Shown: in pieces, positions 6,612 through 14,177 of the stretch
Layout of the letters: each line of letters starts with the position of its first letter
Position numbering within the stretch: position 1 is the first letter of the stretch
Assembly (NCBI GenBank): GCA_964649005.1
Contig: CAZYMD010000063.1
Coordinates: 1-24,565, forward strand
Direction of reading: 5' to 3'
DNA length: 24,565 nucleotides
From: CAZGMJ01 sp964649005
GTDB taxonomy: Bacteria > Planctomycetota > Phycisphaerae > Sedimentisphaerales > Anaerobacaceae
The notes under the pieces: generated by a model
Told to the model about the DNA's origin: nothing
The model's database searches: none
The model's input: the letters and a program-made list of their open reading frames with translations, nothing else
Translations under genes and position numbers: made by a program

Positions 6612-7196
6612 ATGGAACAGAGAATTGCCAAGGTGCACAGAAAGACGAATGAAACTGAAATCGAAATGGAGCTGAACCTGGATGGCGATGGCAGGTACGA
6701 GATAGATACCGGTCTGGGCTTTCTCGATCACATGCTCACCCATCTGAGCAAGCACAGCAAAATCGATATAATCCTCAAGGCAAAAGGAGATTTGGAGGTG
6801 GACGCCCATCATACCGTTGAGGATATCGGTATATGCCTGGGTGAATGCCTGCTCAAGGCGCTTGGGGACAAGAAGGGCATAGCCCGATACGGCTACAGTT
6901 CGCTGCCGATGGAAGACGCCCTTGCCAACGTCTCGATTGATTTATCAGGCAGGGCCGCCTGCGTTTATAACGCTACGTACCGAACCGATAAGATCGGCGA
7001 CTTCGATGCTGAGTGCGTCGAGGAGATGATTAGAAGCTTCACGAACAACGGCAGGCTGAATCTGCATGTCAATGTGCCGTACGGAACCAACAGCCATCAC
7101 ATAGCAGAGGCGATCTTCAAAGGTATGGGACAGGCCCTTGGCCAGGCGGTCAGGATCGTAGGTGAGGATATCCCCAGTACGAAGGGCACGCTGTGA
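6612..7196 (+). CDS. hisB: Imidazoleglycerol-phosphate dehydratase
   Basis: It dehydrates imidazole-glycerol phosphate to imidazole-acetol phosphate, the substrate of the preceding HisC. The 194 residues match the monofunctional (non-fused) bacterial form. Manganese-binding motifs are present: GFLDHMLTHLSKH (37-48), DAHHTVEDIGI (HH at 66-67, E70) and NSHHIAEA (HH at 162-163, E166). The C-terminal PSTKGTL is typical. The start has AAGGAT about 10 bases upstream. The gene lies 72 bases after hisC, and its TGA overlaps the GTG start of ispF, implying translational coupling. Other histidine genes must lie elsewhere. Confidence 0.98.
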   Translation: MEQRIAKVHRKTNETEIEMELNLDGDGRYEIDTGLGFLDHMLTHLSKHSKIDIILKAKGDLEVDAHHTVEDIGICLGECLLKALGDKKGIARYGYSSLPMEDALANVSIDLSGRAACVYNATYRTDKIGDFDAECVEEMIRSFTNNGRLNLHVNVPYGTNSHHIAEAIFKGMGQALGQAVRIVGEDIPSTKGTL

Positions 7197-7705
7197 TCGA
7201 GGATCATGACCACGAGTATCGCATTGGTATAGGCACCGACATCCACCGTGTAACTGTGGACAGGAAGCTTATGCTGGGCGGTGTTCACGTGCCTTATCCG
7301 GTAGGTTTGGCCGGGCATAGCGATGGCGATGTTGTGCTCCATGCTGTTATCGATGCACTGCTCGGCGCCAGTGGGATGGGCGATATCGGGACACATTTTC
7401 CAGATACCGACGAGCACTGGAAAAATGCCGACAGCAAAGAATTGCTGTTTATCATAAAAGAGCTTCTTGAGGAAAAGAAATGGGAAGTGGTCAATGTTGA
7501 CGTCACTATCCACGCAGAAGAACCACGACTCGGCTCGGCTAAAGGCCAGATCAAGCGGTGCATCGCAGGGCTCTTAGGGATAGATTTTACGTCGGTCAAC
7601 ATCAAGGCCAAAACTAATGAAGGTCTCGGCGAAGTTGGCACCGGCGAAGCTATCGCCGCCACAACTGTGGCGCTGCTCAGAAAGAAAAAGAGACGAACTT
7701 TATAG
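7193..7705 (+). CDS. ispF: 2-C-methyl-D-erythritol 2,4-cyclodiphosphate synthase
   Basis: It cyclises CDP-ME 2-phosphate to MEcPP in the non-mevalonate isoprenoid pathway, acting as a zinc-dependent homotrimer. The zinc ligands are D16 and H18 in GTDIHR and H50 in SDGDVVLHAV. Other signatures are LGGVHVPY, GDIGTHFPDTDEHWKNADS, AEEPRLG and the C-terminal KAKTNEGLGEVGTGEAIAA. The start is a GTG overlapping the hisB stop as GTGA; it adds about eight residues before the usual N-terminus (family metal residues are often numbered 8, 10 and 42). No other in-frame start fits better. The product feeds the polyprenol that UppS, encoded in the same window, makes. Confidence 0.97.
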   Translation: MIEDHDHEYRIGIGTDIHRVTVDRKLMLGGVHVPYPVGLAGHSDGDVVLHAVIDALLGASGMGDIGTHFPDTDEHWKNADSKELLFIIKELLEEKKWEVVNVDVTIHAEEPRLGSAKGQIKRCIAGLLGIDFTSVNIKAKTNEGLGEVGTGEAIAATTVALLRKKKRRTL

Positions 7706-7755
7706 CAGGCGTCGCAAATGAAAGCCGTCTAACAAGCATAAAATGGTGATTGCAT

Positions 7756-9234
7756 ATGGCACTTGAGCTTCACAATAGTCTGACCAGAAAAAAAGAAGAA
7801 TTCATACCGTTGAACGAAGGCAGGGTGGGAATGTATGTTTGTGGCCCGACAGTCTATGGCCACGCTCATCTCGGACACGCCAAAAGCTACATCAGTTTCG
7901 ATATCCTGTTGAGATATCTGCGATACCTTGACTACAACGTCACTTATGTGCAGAACATAACCGACGTCGGTCATCTTACCGACGATGCCGATGAGGGCGA
8001 AGACAAGATAGCGAAGAAGGCCCAAAGCGAACACAAGCACCCGATGGCTGTCGCTGAGTACTACACGCGCAGCTACTTCGAGGATATGGACAGGCTCAAC
8101 TGTGTTCGCCCCGACATTAGCCCCCGCGCTTCGGGTCACATTGTCGAGCAGATAGAGTTAGTAAAGAGACTGCTGGACAAGGGCTATGCCTATGAAGTTA
8201 ACGGCTCTGTATATTTCGATGTCTCGAAGTTCAAGGATTATGGCAAGCTGTCCGGCCGCAATATCGAAAAGATGATCGCTGGCGCAAGGGTCGAGGTCTC
8301 ACCCGACAAGAGGAATGCAGCGGACTTCGCACTCTGGAAAAAGGCGGAGCCGAACCACATCATGCAATGGCCGAGTCCCTGGGGGATGGGCTATCCAGGC
8401 TGGCATCTTGAGTGTTCTGTGATGGCTATGAAGTACCTTGGCGAGACGATAGACATCCATGGAGGTGGGCTCGAAAATCAATTCCCGCATCACGAGTGTG
8501 AAATCGCACAATCCGAAGCTGCAAATGGCGTGCAGTTCGTACGCTACTGGATACACCACAACATGGTCACTGTCGACGGCCAGAAAATGGGCAAGAGCCT
8601 CAACAATTTCATCACGCTCAAACAGGCCTTCTCAGGAACTCACGAGCTGCTGACGCGCGACTACAATCCACTGGCAGTAAGGCAGCTTATTCTCAACAGT
8701 CATTACAGAAGCCCGCTGGATTTTTCCGATCCGGCGCTGTTCGCTGCTCTTAGCGGCCACGAGAAGATAACCGAAGCCGTCAAAGCCGTCCGCAAAATTG
8801 CCCAAGTCGCCCCAGAGGGTGACATCGATCAGGCTGTCGTAGAAGAGCTTGTCCAGTTGAAAGGCAAGTTTGAGTCGGCTATGAACGACGATTTGAATAC
8901 TGCTATAGCACTTTCAGTTATATTCGAGCTGGTCCGAGTGGCGGGCAGGCTCCTTGAGGATAGTGGCGTAACTGCTGCAACGCTACATGCAGTTGACGAT
9001 TTATTCACAAAGCTTGGTGGTGACGTCCTCGGTATCGTTCTATATGATTACCCCCAGACAAGCGGCACGGACGACGCCAAAGTTGATAAGATCGTTCAGA
9101 TTCTGATCGAACAGCGATCGCAGGCTCGCAAAAACAAGAACTTCGCTCAGTCTGATGCGATTCGTGATCAGCTTAGTGAGGCTGATGTAGTCCTTGAAGA
9201 CAAGCCTGGCCTTACCACCTGGAGGTGGAAATGA
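7756..9234 (+). CDS. cysS: Cysteinyl-tRNA synthetase
   Basis: This class I aminoacyl-tRNA synthetase charges tRNA-Cys. The 492 residues (from the ATG at 7756; TTG at 7750 is the alternative) match the family. The HIGH motif is HLGH (38-41). Zinc and cysteine-binding ligands are C29 in YVCGPTVYG, the cysteine of WHLECSVM, and the His/Glu of HHECEIAQSEA. The KMSKS motif reads KMGKSLNNF, with Gly in place of the first Ser; the catalytic lysines are kept. A GGTGAT lies about five bases ahead of the start. The stop overlaps the ruvC start as ATGA, and the cysS 3' end contains the ruvC ribosome-binding site. Confidence 0.98.
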   Translation: MALELHNSLTRKKEEFIPLNEGRVGMYVCGPTVYGHAHLGHAKSYISFDILLRYLRYLDYNVTYVQNITDVGHLTDDADEGEDKIAKKAQSEHKHPMAVAEYYTRSYFEDMDRLNCVRPDISPRASGHIVEQIELVKRLLDKGYAYEVNGSVYFDVSKFKDYGKLSGRNIEKMIAGARVEVSPDKRNAADFALWKKAEPNHIMQWPSPWGMGYPGWHLECSVMAMKYLGETIDIHGGGLENQFPHHECEIAQSEAANGVQFVRYWIHHNMVTVDGQKMGKSLNNFITLKQAFSGTHELLTRDYNPLAVRQLILNSHYRSPLDFSDPALFAALSGHEKITEAVKAVRKIAQVAPEGDIDQAVVEELVQLKGKFESAMNDDLNTAIALSVIFELVRVAGRLLEDSGVTAATLHAVDDLFTKLGGDVLGIVLYDYPQTSGTDDAKVDKIVQILIEQRSQARKNKNFAQSDAIRDQLSEADVVLEDKPGLTTWRWK

Positions 9235-9734
9235 AAATTCTGGGTATCGATCCCGGTCTGCAAACCTGCGGGTATGCTTTCGTACAGGCCGAGTCGGGTA
9301 GTGAGAAGCTTGTTGAAGCAGGTGTTGTGCGCACATCGAGCGACGATGCGCTCGAGTGCAAGCTCAACCAAATCGCGCAGGACATTCGAACGCTTTTGGA
9401 TCGTTTTACCCCGGACGTTGTGGCCGTCGAGCAGTTGTACTCGCACTATGCTCATCCGAGGACCGCTATATTGATGGGACACGCGCGAGGCGTTATACTG
9501 CAAAAGTGTTCCGAGTCGGATATAGAAGTGCGAAGTTTCAGTGCGACGCGCATAAAGAAGTCGATAACAGGTAACGGCAGGGCTTCCAAAGAGCAGATGC
9601 AGAGAACCGTGCAGACGATACTCGCTCTGCCTGAGCTGCCCGAGCCAAACGATGTGGCCGACGCCATCGCTGCAGCGATGTGTTGTGCCAATACGATGAC
9701 CAGGATGGGCGCCGCGGCGGCGGGGCGTTTGTGA
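9231..9734 (+). CDS. ruvC: Holliday junction resolvase RuvC
   Basis: RuvC is the dimeric endonuclease that cuts Holliday junctions held by RuvAB. All four acidic catalytic residues of the RNase H-like fold are visible: D7 in GIDPGLQTCGYA, E67 in VAVEQLY, and D141 and D144 in NDVADAIAAA. The 167 residues fit. I choose the ATG at 9231, whose first bases form the ATGA overlap with cysS. The in-frame GTG at 9225 would fall inside the GGAGGTGG ribosome-binding site (9221-9228). ruvA starts 37 bases downstream and ruvB follows, so the whole resolvasome is encoded together. Confidence 0.98.
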   Translation: MKILGIDPGLQTCGYAFVQAESGSEKLVEAGVVRTSSDDALECKLNQIAQDIRTLLDRFTPDVVAVEQLYSHYAHPRTAILMGHARGVILQKCSESDIEVRSFSATRIKKSITGNGRASKEQMQRTVQTILALPELPEPNDVADAIAAAMCCANTMTRMGAAAAGRL

Positions 9735-9771
9735 ACGTGAACATACAGCAGCAGGGAATCGGGGCAAGCCA

Positions 9772-10401
9772 ATGATAGCAAGGATCGAGGGGAAACTGGT
9801 GAGGCTTGAGGTGGAGATTGCCTTGGTTCAGGTGGGTGCGGTGGCATACGAGGTCATGCTGCCAGGCTATTGTGCCGACGCGCTTTCGGGCAGGATCGGC
9901 TCCGATGTTGCGCTCTGCACGATGGAGTACTACGAAGGCTCGCCGGGTGGTGGGAACTTAATACCTCGAATGGTGGGGTTCCTGAACGATGCTGAGCGGA
10001 GCTTCTTCGCAAAGTACACCAGCGTTAAAGGCATGGGCATTAAGAAGGGACTTCGCTCTTTGAGCATTCCAATAGCGACGATAGCGGCGGCGATTGAAAA
10101 CGGCGACGACAAGGCTCTGATGATGCTGCCCTCTGTTGGCAAGCGTATGGCCCAGCAGCTTATCGCTGAGCTTCAGGGCAAGCTTTTAGAGTTCGCAGCC
10201 AGCGCAGAGCCGGCCAGGCCTACTGGTGTGAGTTTCACACCTTTCCAGACCGAGGCGCTGGAAATCCTCATCGCCTGGGGCGAGAAGCGCAACGAGGCGA
10301 TTGAGATGATAGAACTGGCACGCGCGAGACACCCTGAGGTGGATTCGGCGGAAGAACTTGTGCCATTGGTGTACAGGCTGAAACAAGGTGTAGAAGTTTA
10401 G
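9772..10401 (+). CDS. ruvA: Holliday junction branch migration protein RuvA
   Basis: RuvA is the tetrameric subunit that binds the Holliday junction and loads the RuvB motor. It shows the usual order: an N-terminal OB-fold (about 1-65, MIARIEGKLVRLE...), two helix-hairpin-helix motifs (YTSVKGMGIKKGL, about 82-94, and LPSVGKRMAQQLIAELQGKL, about 119-138), then a C-terminal RuvB-binding helical domain (about 155-209). The 209 residues are normal. The OB-fold end carries a Gly-rich loop EGSPGGG (55-61), a small departure from typical sequences. It lies between ruvC and ruvB. Confidence 0.95.
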   Translation: MIARIEGKLVRLEVEIALVQVGAVAYEVMLPGYCADALSGRIGSDVALCTMEYYEGSPGGGNLIPRMVGFLNDAERSFFAKYTSVKGMGIKKGLRSLSIPIATIAAAIENGDDKALMMLPSVGKRMAQQLIAELQGKLLEFAASAEPARPTGVSFTPFQTEALEILIAWGEKRNEAIEMIELARARHPEVDSAEELVPLVYRLKQGVEV

Positions 10402-10435
10402 GGGCCTGGTCCTTCGGGCTTTCGATTGGCATATT

Positions 10436-11488
10436 ATGGCGATAGGCAGAATAATAGGCGGCCAGCCGCTGAACGATCAGGAAGAGACATTCAACGTGTC
10501 TCTGAGGCCCAAGTCCCTGGATGAGTGCGTCGGCCAACCGAACGTTAAGGACAAGCTCAATATAGCAATGGCCGCGGCCAGGCAGAGGTCCGAGCCTTTG
10601 GAGCACATCCTGTTTTATGGCCCGCCCGGTCTTGGCAAAACCACTTTGGCCCATGTAGTGGCAAACGAAATGGACGCGCGTATTCGCTGCTCTTCAGGAC
10701 CGGCTCTCGTCAAAGCGGGCGATGTAATGGGCCTGCTGAGTAACGTTGACACCGGTGACGTACTCTTTATCGACGAAATCCATCGACTCAGCACTGTAGT
10801 TGAGGAATTCATATACCCCGCGATGGAGGACTTCAAAGTCGATTTCACCGTCGACAGCGGCCTGCACGCAAAGACCATCAACTTCCCTCTTAAGCGTTTC
10901 ACATTGATTGGCGCCACAACACGCGCTGGCCTTCTCAGTGCCCCGCTGCGCAGCCGATTTGGGATGCTCTATCATCTGGAGTTTTACAGCGCCGAAGAGC
11001 TAACGGCTATACTGAGCAGGTCCGCCGAACTGCTTGAGTTGCCTTGCGAGGAAGGGACTCTTGAGTTGATAGCAGGACGTTCCCGCGGCACACCTCGAAT
11101 TGCCAACCGCCTGCTCAAGCGGGTGCGCGACTACGCGCAGGTCAAGGGCTCGGGCGTACTGAGCACGGAGATCGTCGAAAACGCTCTGAAGATGGAGCAA
11201 ATCGACACACTCGGCCTCGATGAACTGGACAGGGCGTTTCTAAGGGCTTTGATCAACGTTTACGATGGCGGTCCGGCGGGCATCGAGGCAATCGCAGCCA
11301 CTCTCGGTGAAGAACGCGACACCCTCGAAGACGTCGTCGAGCCATACCTGCTGCAAATCGGCTTCGTACGCCGAACCAAGCGTGGCAGAGAAGTCACTGC
11401 ACAAGCCTGCGATCACCTGGGCTTGGCGCCCATCCGAAAGGGCCGTGCCCAAAAAGATCAGCCGGGACTTTTCAAAAAAGAGCAATGA
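10436..11488 (+). CDS. ruvB: Holliday junction helicase RuvB
   Basis: RuvB is the AAA+ hexameric motor that drives branch migration with RuvA. Visible features are LRPKSLDECVGQ (adenine-binding region), Walker A GPPGLGKT (62-69), Walker B LFIDEIH (from 110), sensor 1 GATTRAG, the arginine-finger region APLRSRFG, sensor 2 RGTPRIANRLLKRVRD, and a C-terminal winged helix ending FVRRTKRGREVT. The 350 residues are standard. The start ATG follows ruvA by 34 bases and lacks a good ribosome-binding site. It is the last gene of the plus-strand run and converges on recO with 57 bases between stop codons. No classical terminator is evident there. Confidence 0.98.
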   Translation: MAIGRIIGGQPLNDQEETFNVSLRPKSLDECVGQPNVKDKLNIAMAAARQRSEPLEHILFYGPPGLGKTTLAHVVANEMDARIRCSSGPALVKAGDVMGLLSNVDTGDVLFIDEIHRLSTVVEEFIYPAMEDFKVDFTVDSGLHAKTINFPLKRFTLIGATTRAGLLSAPLRSRFGMLYHLEFYSAEELTAILSRSAELLELPCEEGTLELIAGRSRGTPRIANRLLKRVRDYAQVKGSGVLSTEIVENALKMEQIDTLGLDELDRAFLRALINVYDGGPAGIEAIAATLGEERDTLEDVVEPYLLQIGFVRRTKRGREVTAQACDHLGLAPIRKGRAQKDQPGLFKKEQ

Positions 11489-11545
11489 CAGGGCTTCAAA
11501 TAGACATGATCCAGTTTTAATGTGGTCATTAGTCCCTGGGTTGAT

Positions 11546-12292
11546 TCACTTCCGCAAAATCTGCTTTGCCATTTTGGGCTGGCGGTGGAGAATATCCGTG
11601 AAATGTGCGACAAGGACCTGCTCGATGTTGCGAAGTGTCGCTTCATCTGTAGTGGCGATTGCCTGAAGGTTTGCAAGACAGTGTACGGTCTTCCGTGTCA
11701 GCTTGATCTTTTCAGGGAAAGCCCCCTCGCAATCGCCACAGATTAGTCCGTTGGCGGAGCTGCTGAAATGCGCTTCCCGCCATCCTGAATTGAAACCGCT
11801 TTTGCAGTTCACGCAACAATTCAGCACAGGTTTTAGCCCGATCTCTTTGAGCAAAGTCAGTTGGAACACTATCAAGAGGCCAAGCGTTTCCCGTGCCGGA
11901 GTGTCTGATTGCCGGTCGTTTACATCCTCAAGGAACCGGATCATACTGTCATACAACTCTGGGTAAGCGTCGTGATCATGAGTCAGGCTGTTTACAAGTT
12001 CGGCTGCGAACATACAGCAATTCATGGCGAAAAGATTGCTCCTTAATTTCGAGAATTCAGGCTGCTGTTGAAATTCAGTCAGGGTCGCCAGCTTGTCTTT
12101 GTCGGCGTCTGTGAAAACTATTCGACCCCACGAAAGAATCTCAACCGGCCCGTCAAAAGCCGATTTCGGCCGCTTCGCGCCTTTTGCGATGGCGCTGATC
12201 TTACCGGCCTCGCGTGCGAAGAGCGTCAATATCTGTGAGGTCTCTGAGTAGTCGATAGCGCGCAAACAAACAGCCTCATCCTTACTTAGCAT
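11546..12292 (-). CDS. recO: DNA repair protein RecO
   Basis: RecO helps load RecA onto SSB-coated gaps together with RecR (RecFOR pathway). The 248 residues match the family: an N-terminal OB-fold (about 1-80, with EAVCLRAIDYSETSQILTLF and GAKRPKS), a helical middle, and a four-cysteine zinc site at C160, C163, C185 and C188 (CVNC...CGDC). The zinc site is common in many but not all RecO proteins. The ATG follows the CorC-type gene by 22 bases, and an AAGG sits almost directly at the start. It is the last gene of the long minus-strand run and faces ruvB. Confidence 0.93.
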   Translation of the reverse strand: MLSKDEAVCLRAIDYSETSQILTLFAREAGKISAIAKGAKRPKSAFDGPVEILSWGRIVFTDADKDKLATLTEFQQQPEFSKLRSNLFAMNCCMFAAELVNSLTHDHDAYPELYDSMIRFLEDVNDRQSDTPARETLGLLIVFQLTLLKEIGLKPVLNCCVNCKSGFNSGWREAHFSSSANGLICGDCEGAFPEKIKLTRKTVHCLANLQAIATTDEATLRNIEQVLVAHFTDILHRQPKMAKQILRK

Positions 12293-12314
12293 ACCTTGTG
12301 TCTCGATTCACTGC

Positions 12315-13604
12315 TTACGAATTTCGATCCTCAATCTCGATTCTGACTCGATTCACTCTCCTCGTTTCGGCTGACGAAATCGTGAACTTCAGGTTCTTGT
12401 GATGAAACTGCTCTCCTGTCTTCGGGATATAGCCCAGACGCGAGAACACAAAACCGCCTATCGTGTCATAGTCTTCATCTTCAGGCAGGTCGAACTCGAA
12501 CTCGTCATTAAGATCGTCAACATAGGTCCTCGCGTCCACCTCAAAAGTTTTTTCATCGATTTTCTGTATTGGCTCTGTGGGAGTCTCTTCATACTCATCA
12601 GCTATTTCACCTACCAGCTCCTCGAGGATATCTTCAAGCGTGACGATGCCCGCGGTGCCGCCGTATTCGTCGAGCACTATAGCCATGTGAAGTTTTCGCG
12701 TTTGGAACTCGTGTAACAACTCACGCAACGGCTTGGTCTCCGGAACAAAATACGCTTCCCGCATCTTATCGTGTAGCTTGAAATCGGCTGGGTCCCTGCC
12801 TATTTCGGATAGCAAATCCTTCGCGTAGACAACGCCGATTATCTTGTCGATGTTCTCCTCGTATACAGGGACGCGGGTATGGCCTGCTGACGTAATCATC
12901 TCGAGCACTTGCTGCAAGTCGCAATTAACATCAATCGCCATGACGTCGGTTCGCGGAGTCATAATCTGATCCGCCGTACTGTCGCTCAGCTCCAGCACGT
13001 TCTCGATCATTTCCTGTTCTTCCTCATCGACGGCGCCTTCCATCCGGTGCTGTTCGAGATCGGTAAGGAATTCCTCGTGTTTTTCCTCTAATTGTTCCTC
13101 CGGCGTTGTCTCGGGCACACCGGCCAATCTGCGAACGAGGCCGTCGTAGATTCTGAAAATATAAAGAAGCGGGGTAGCCAAAAATGCAGCGACCATGAGA
13201 AATTTGTATGTTTTACTGAGAACCTTTTCACCTGCATATTTGGCCAATGCATGAGGAATCGCCAGACCGAATATAGAGAAAATAACTGAAGCCAAAGAGG
13301 CGGCCAGTAAATAATCTATCGTTTTGGGCGCCCCCTGTCTGATTGTCACCACAATAATCGGCAGCAGTATAATGCCGACATTCAGAATGAAACGGCACAT
13401 AGAGCAGGTCAGGATAAGTCTTTCTGCGTTTTGTGCTACATTATCCGCGAGGTTCTGAGGTGAGGATTTTTGGCCGGAGTTTTTAAAAGCCTCCTGTAGC
13501 TTGGCCCATGAAAAGCTCCGCAATGCGATGGAATTGACCGCAAAGAATGACGTCCCACCGGCCAGTATGAATATGAACACTATTGCCCAACCCATGTAGC
13601 CCAC
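12315..13604 (-). CDS. CorC/HlyC-type membrane protein (DUF21, CBS pair)
   Basis: This integral membrane protein belongs to the CNNM/CorC/HlyC family, linked to magnesium or other divalent cation homeostasis. Domain order is an N-terminal DUF21-like membrane region (hydrophobic segments near 6-26, 63-88, 98-118 and 135-157), two CBS domains (about 210-335, with IMTPRTDVMAIDV, GHTRVPVYE and LDEYGGTAGIVTLEDILEELVGEI), and a C-terminal CorC_HlyC domain (about 345-425). The GTG at 13604 is preferred because AAAGGT lies nine bases upstream; ATG at 13595 is the alternative. It follows ybeY by 70 bases; YbeY-CorC neighbourhood is common in bacteria. The transported ion cannot be read from sequence. 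Confidence 0.92.
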   Translation of the reverse strand: MGYMGWAIVFIFILAGGTSFFAVNSIALRSFSWAKLQEAFKNSGQKSSPQNLADNVAQNAERLILTCSMCRFILNVGIILLPIIVVTIRQGAPKTIDYLLAASLASVIFSIFGLAIPHALAKYAGEKVLSKTYKFLMVAAFLATPLLYIFRIYDGLVRRLAGVPETTPEEQLEEKHEEFLTDLEQHRMEGAVDEEEQEMIENVLELSDSTADQIMTPRTDVMAIDVNCDLQQVLEMITSAGHTRVPVYEENIDKIIGVVYAKDLLSEIGRDPADFKLHDKMREAYFVPETKPLRELLHEFQTRKLHMAIVLDEYGGTAGIVTLEDILEELVGEIADEYEETPTEPIQKIDEKTFEVDARTYVDDLNDEFEFDLPEDEDYDTIGGFVFSRLGYIPKTGEQFHHKNLKFTISSAETRRVNRVRIEIEDRNS

Positions 13605-13674
13605 TATGTTGTTACCTTTCGTAAATTAATTGAGTGAAGAAACCAGTACTTAAAAACGTATAACACTCTATTGC

Positions 13675-14172
13675 TCATACACATCCTTGCTCATCAACAT
13701 TCGTATTATATACTCGACCGTAGCCGGATTCTTCCAGAATCTTATCTTCGGTTGTATGCATTATTTCCGCCTGACTGGCGGTTGCGTCGTCAAATCCGAG
13801 GTTGTGAAGTAGTCCGTGAGTCAGGTAGAGGGCCAGTTCGGCTTTAACCGGGTGCCCTCGTCGCAGCGCCTCTCTAACAGCCTGTTGTCCGTTGAGCACC
13901 AACTCGAAAAATCTGGGCGAATCCGCCTTCCGGTTGTCGGACAAATCGAAACTGAGACAGTCGGATATGGTGTCTCTCTTGCGGAACTGCTTATTCAGCC
14001 GCCGGAACTGCTCGTCATCTACTATCGCTATGCTGACATTCACATTACCGGGATCGAAGCGGCTGCACACCGCCTTGGCGAGTTGCTCGAGTCCGCATAA
14101 GTCTGCGTCCACCTCCTCGCATTCTGTAGCGATCTGAACCGATATGTGGTTTTTTCCCTTATCTGTGGGCAT
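13675..14172 (-). CDS. ybeY: Endoribonuclease YbeY with altered zinc motif
   Basis: YbeY is a zinc-dependent protein involved in 16S rRNA maturation and ribosome quality control. The 165 residues fit, with VSIAIVDDEQFRRLNKQFR and SDCLSFDL matching the usual 'R..D..TDVLSF' region, and the zinc helix at 118-129. The family motif HGxxHxxGxDH reads HGLLHNLGFDD: H119 and H123 are kept but the third ligand is D129. The strand that usually reads GDIvIs is FELVLN. It starts six bases after the stop of the 7TM-HD gene, with AAGG in the overlap region, so the two are probably co-translated. The gene is most likely functional but divergent; identity rests on motif and context. Confidence 0.88.
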   Translation of the reverse strand: MPTDKGKNHISVQIATECEEVDADLCGLEQLAKAVCSRFDPGNVNVSIAIVDDEQFRRLNKQFRKRDTISDCLSFDLSDNRKADSPRFFELVLNGQQAVREALRRGHPVKAELALYLTHGLLHNLGFDDATASQAEIMHTTEDKILEESGYGRVYNTNVDEQGCV

Positions 14173-14177
14173 AGCTT

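Noticed and set aside
11489..11545. Bidirectional terminator between ruvB and recO
   Set aside because: CAGGG/CCCTG and a bulged TGATCCA/TGGTCA can pair, but the stems are weak and no proper T-run follows.
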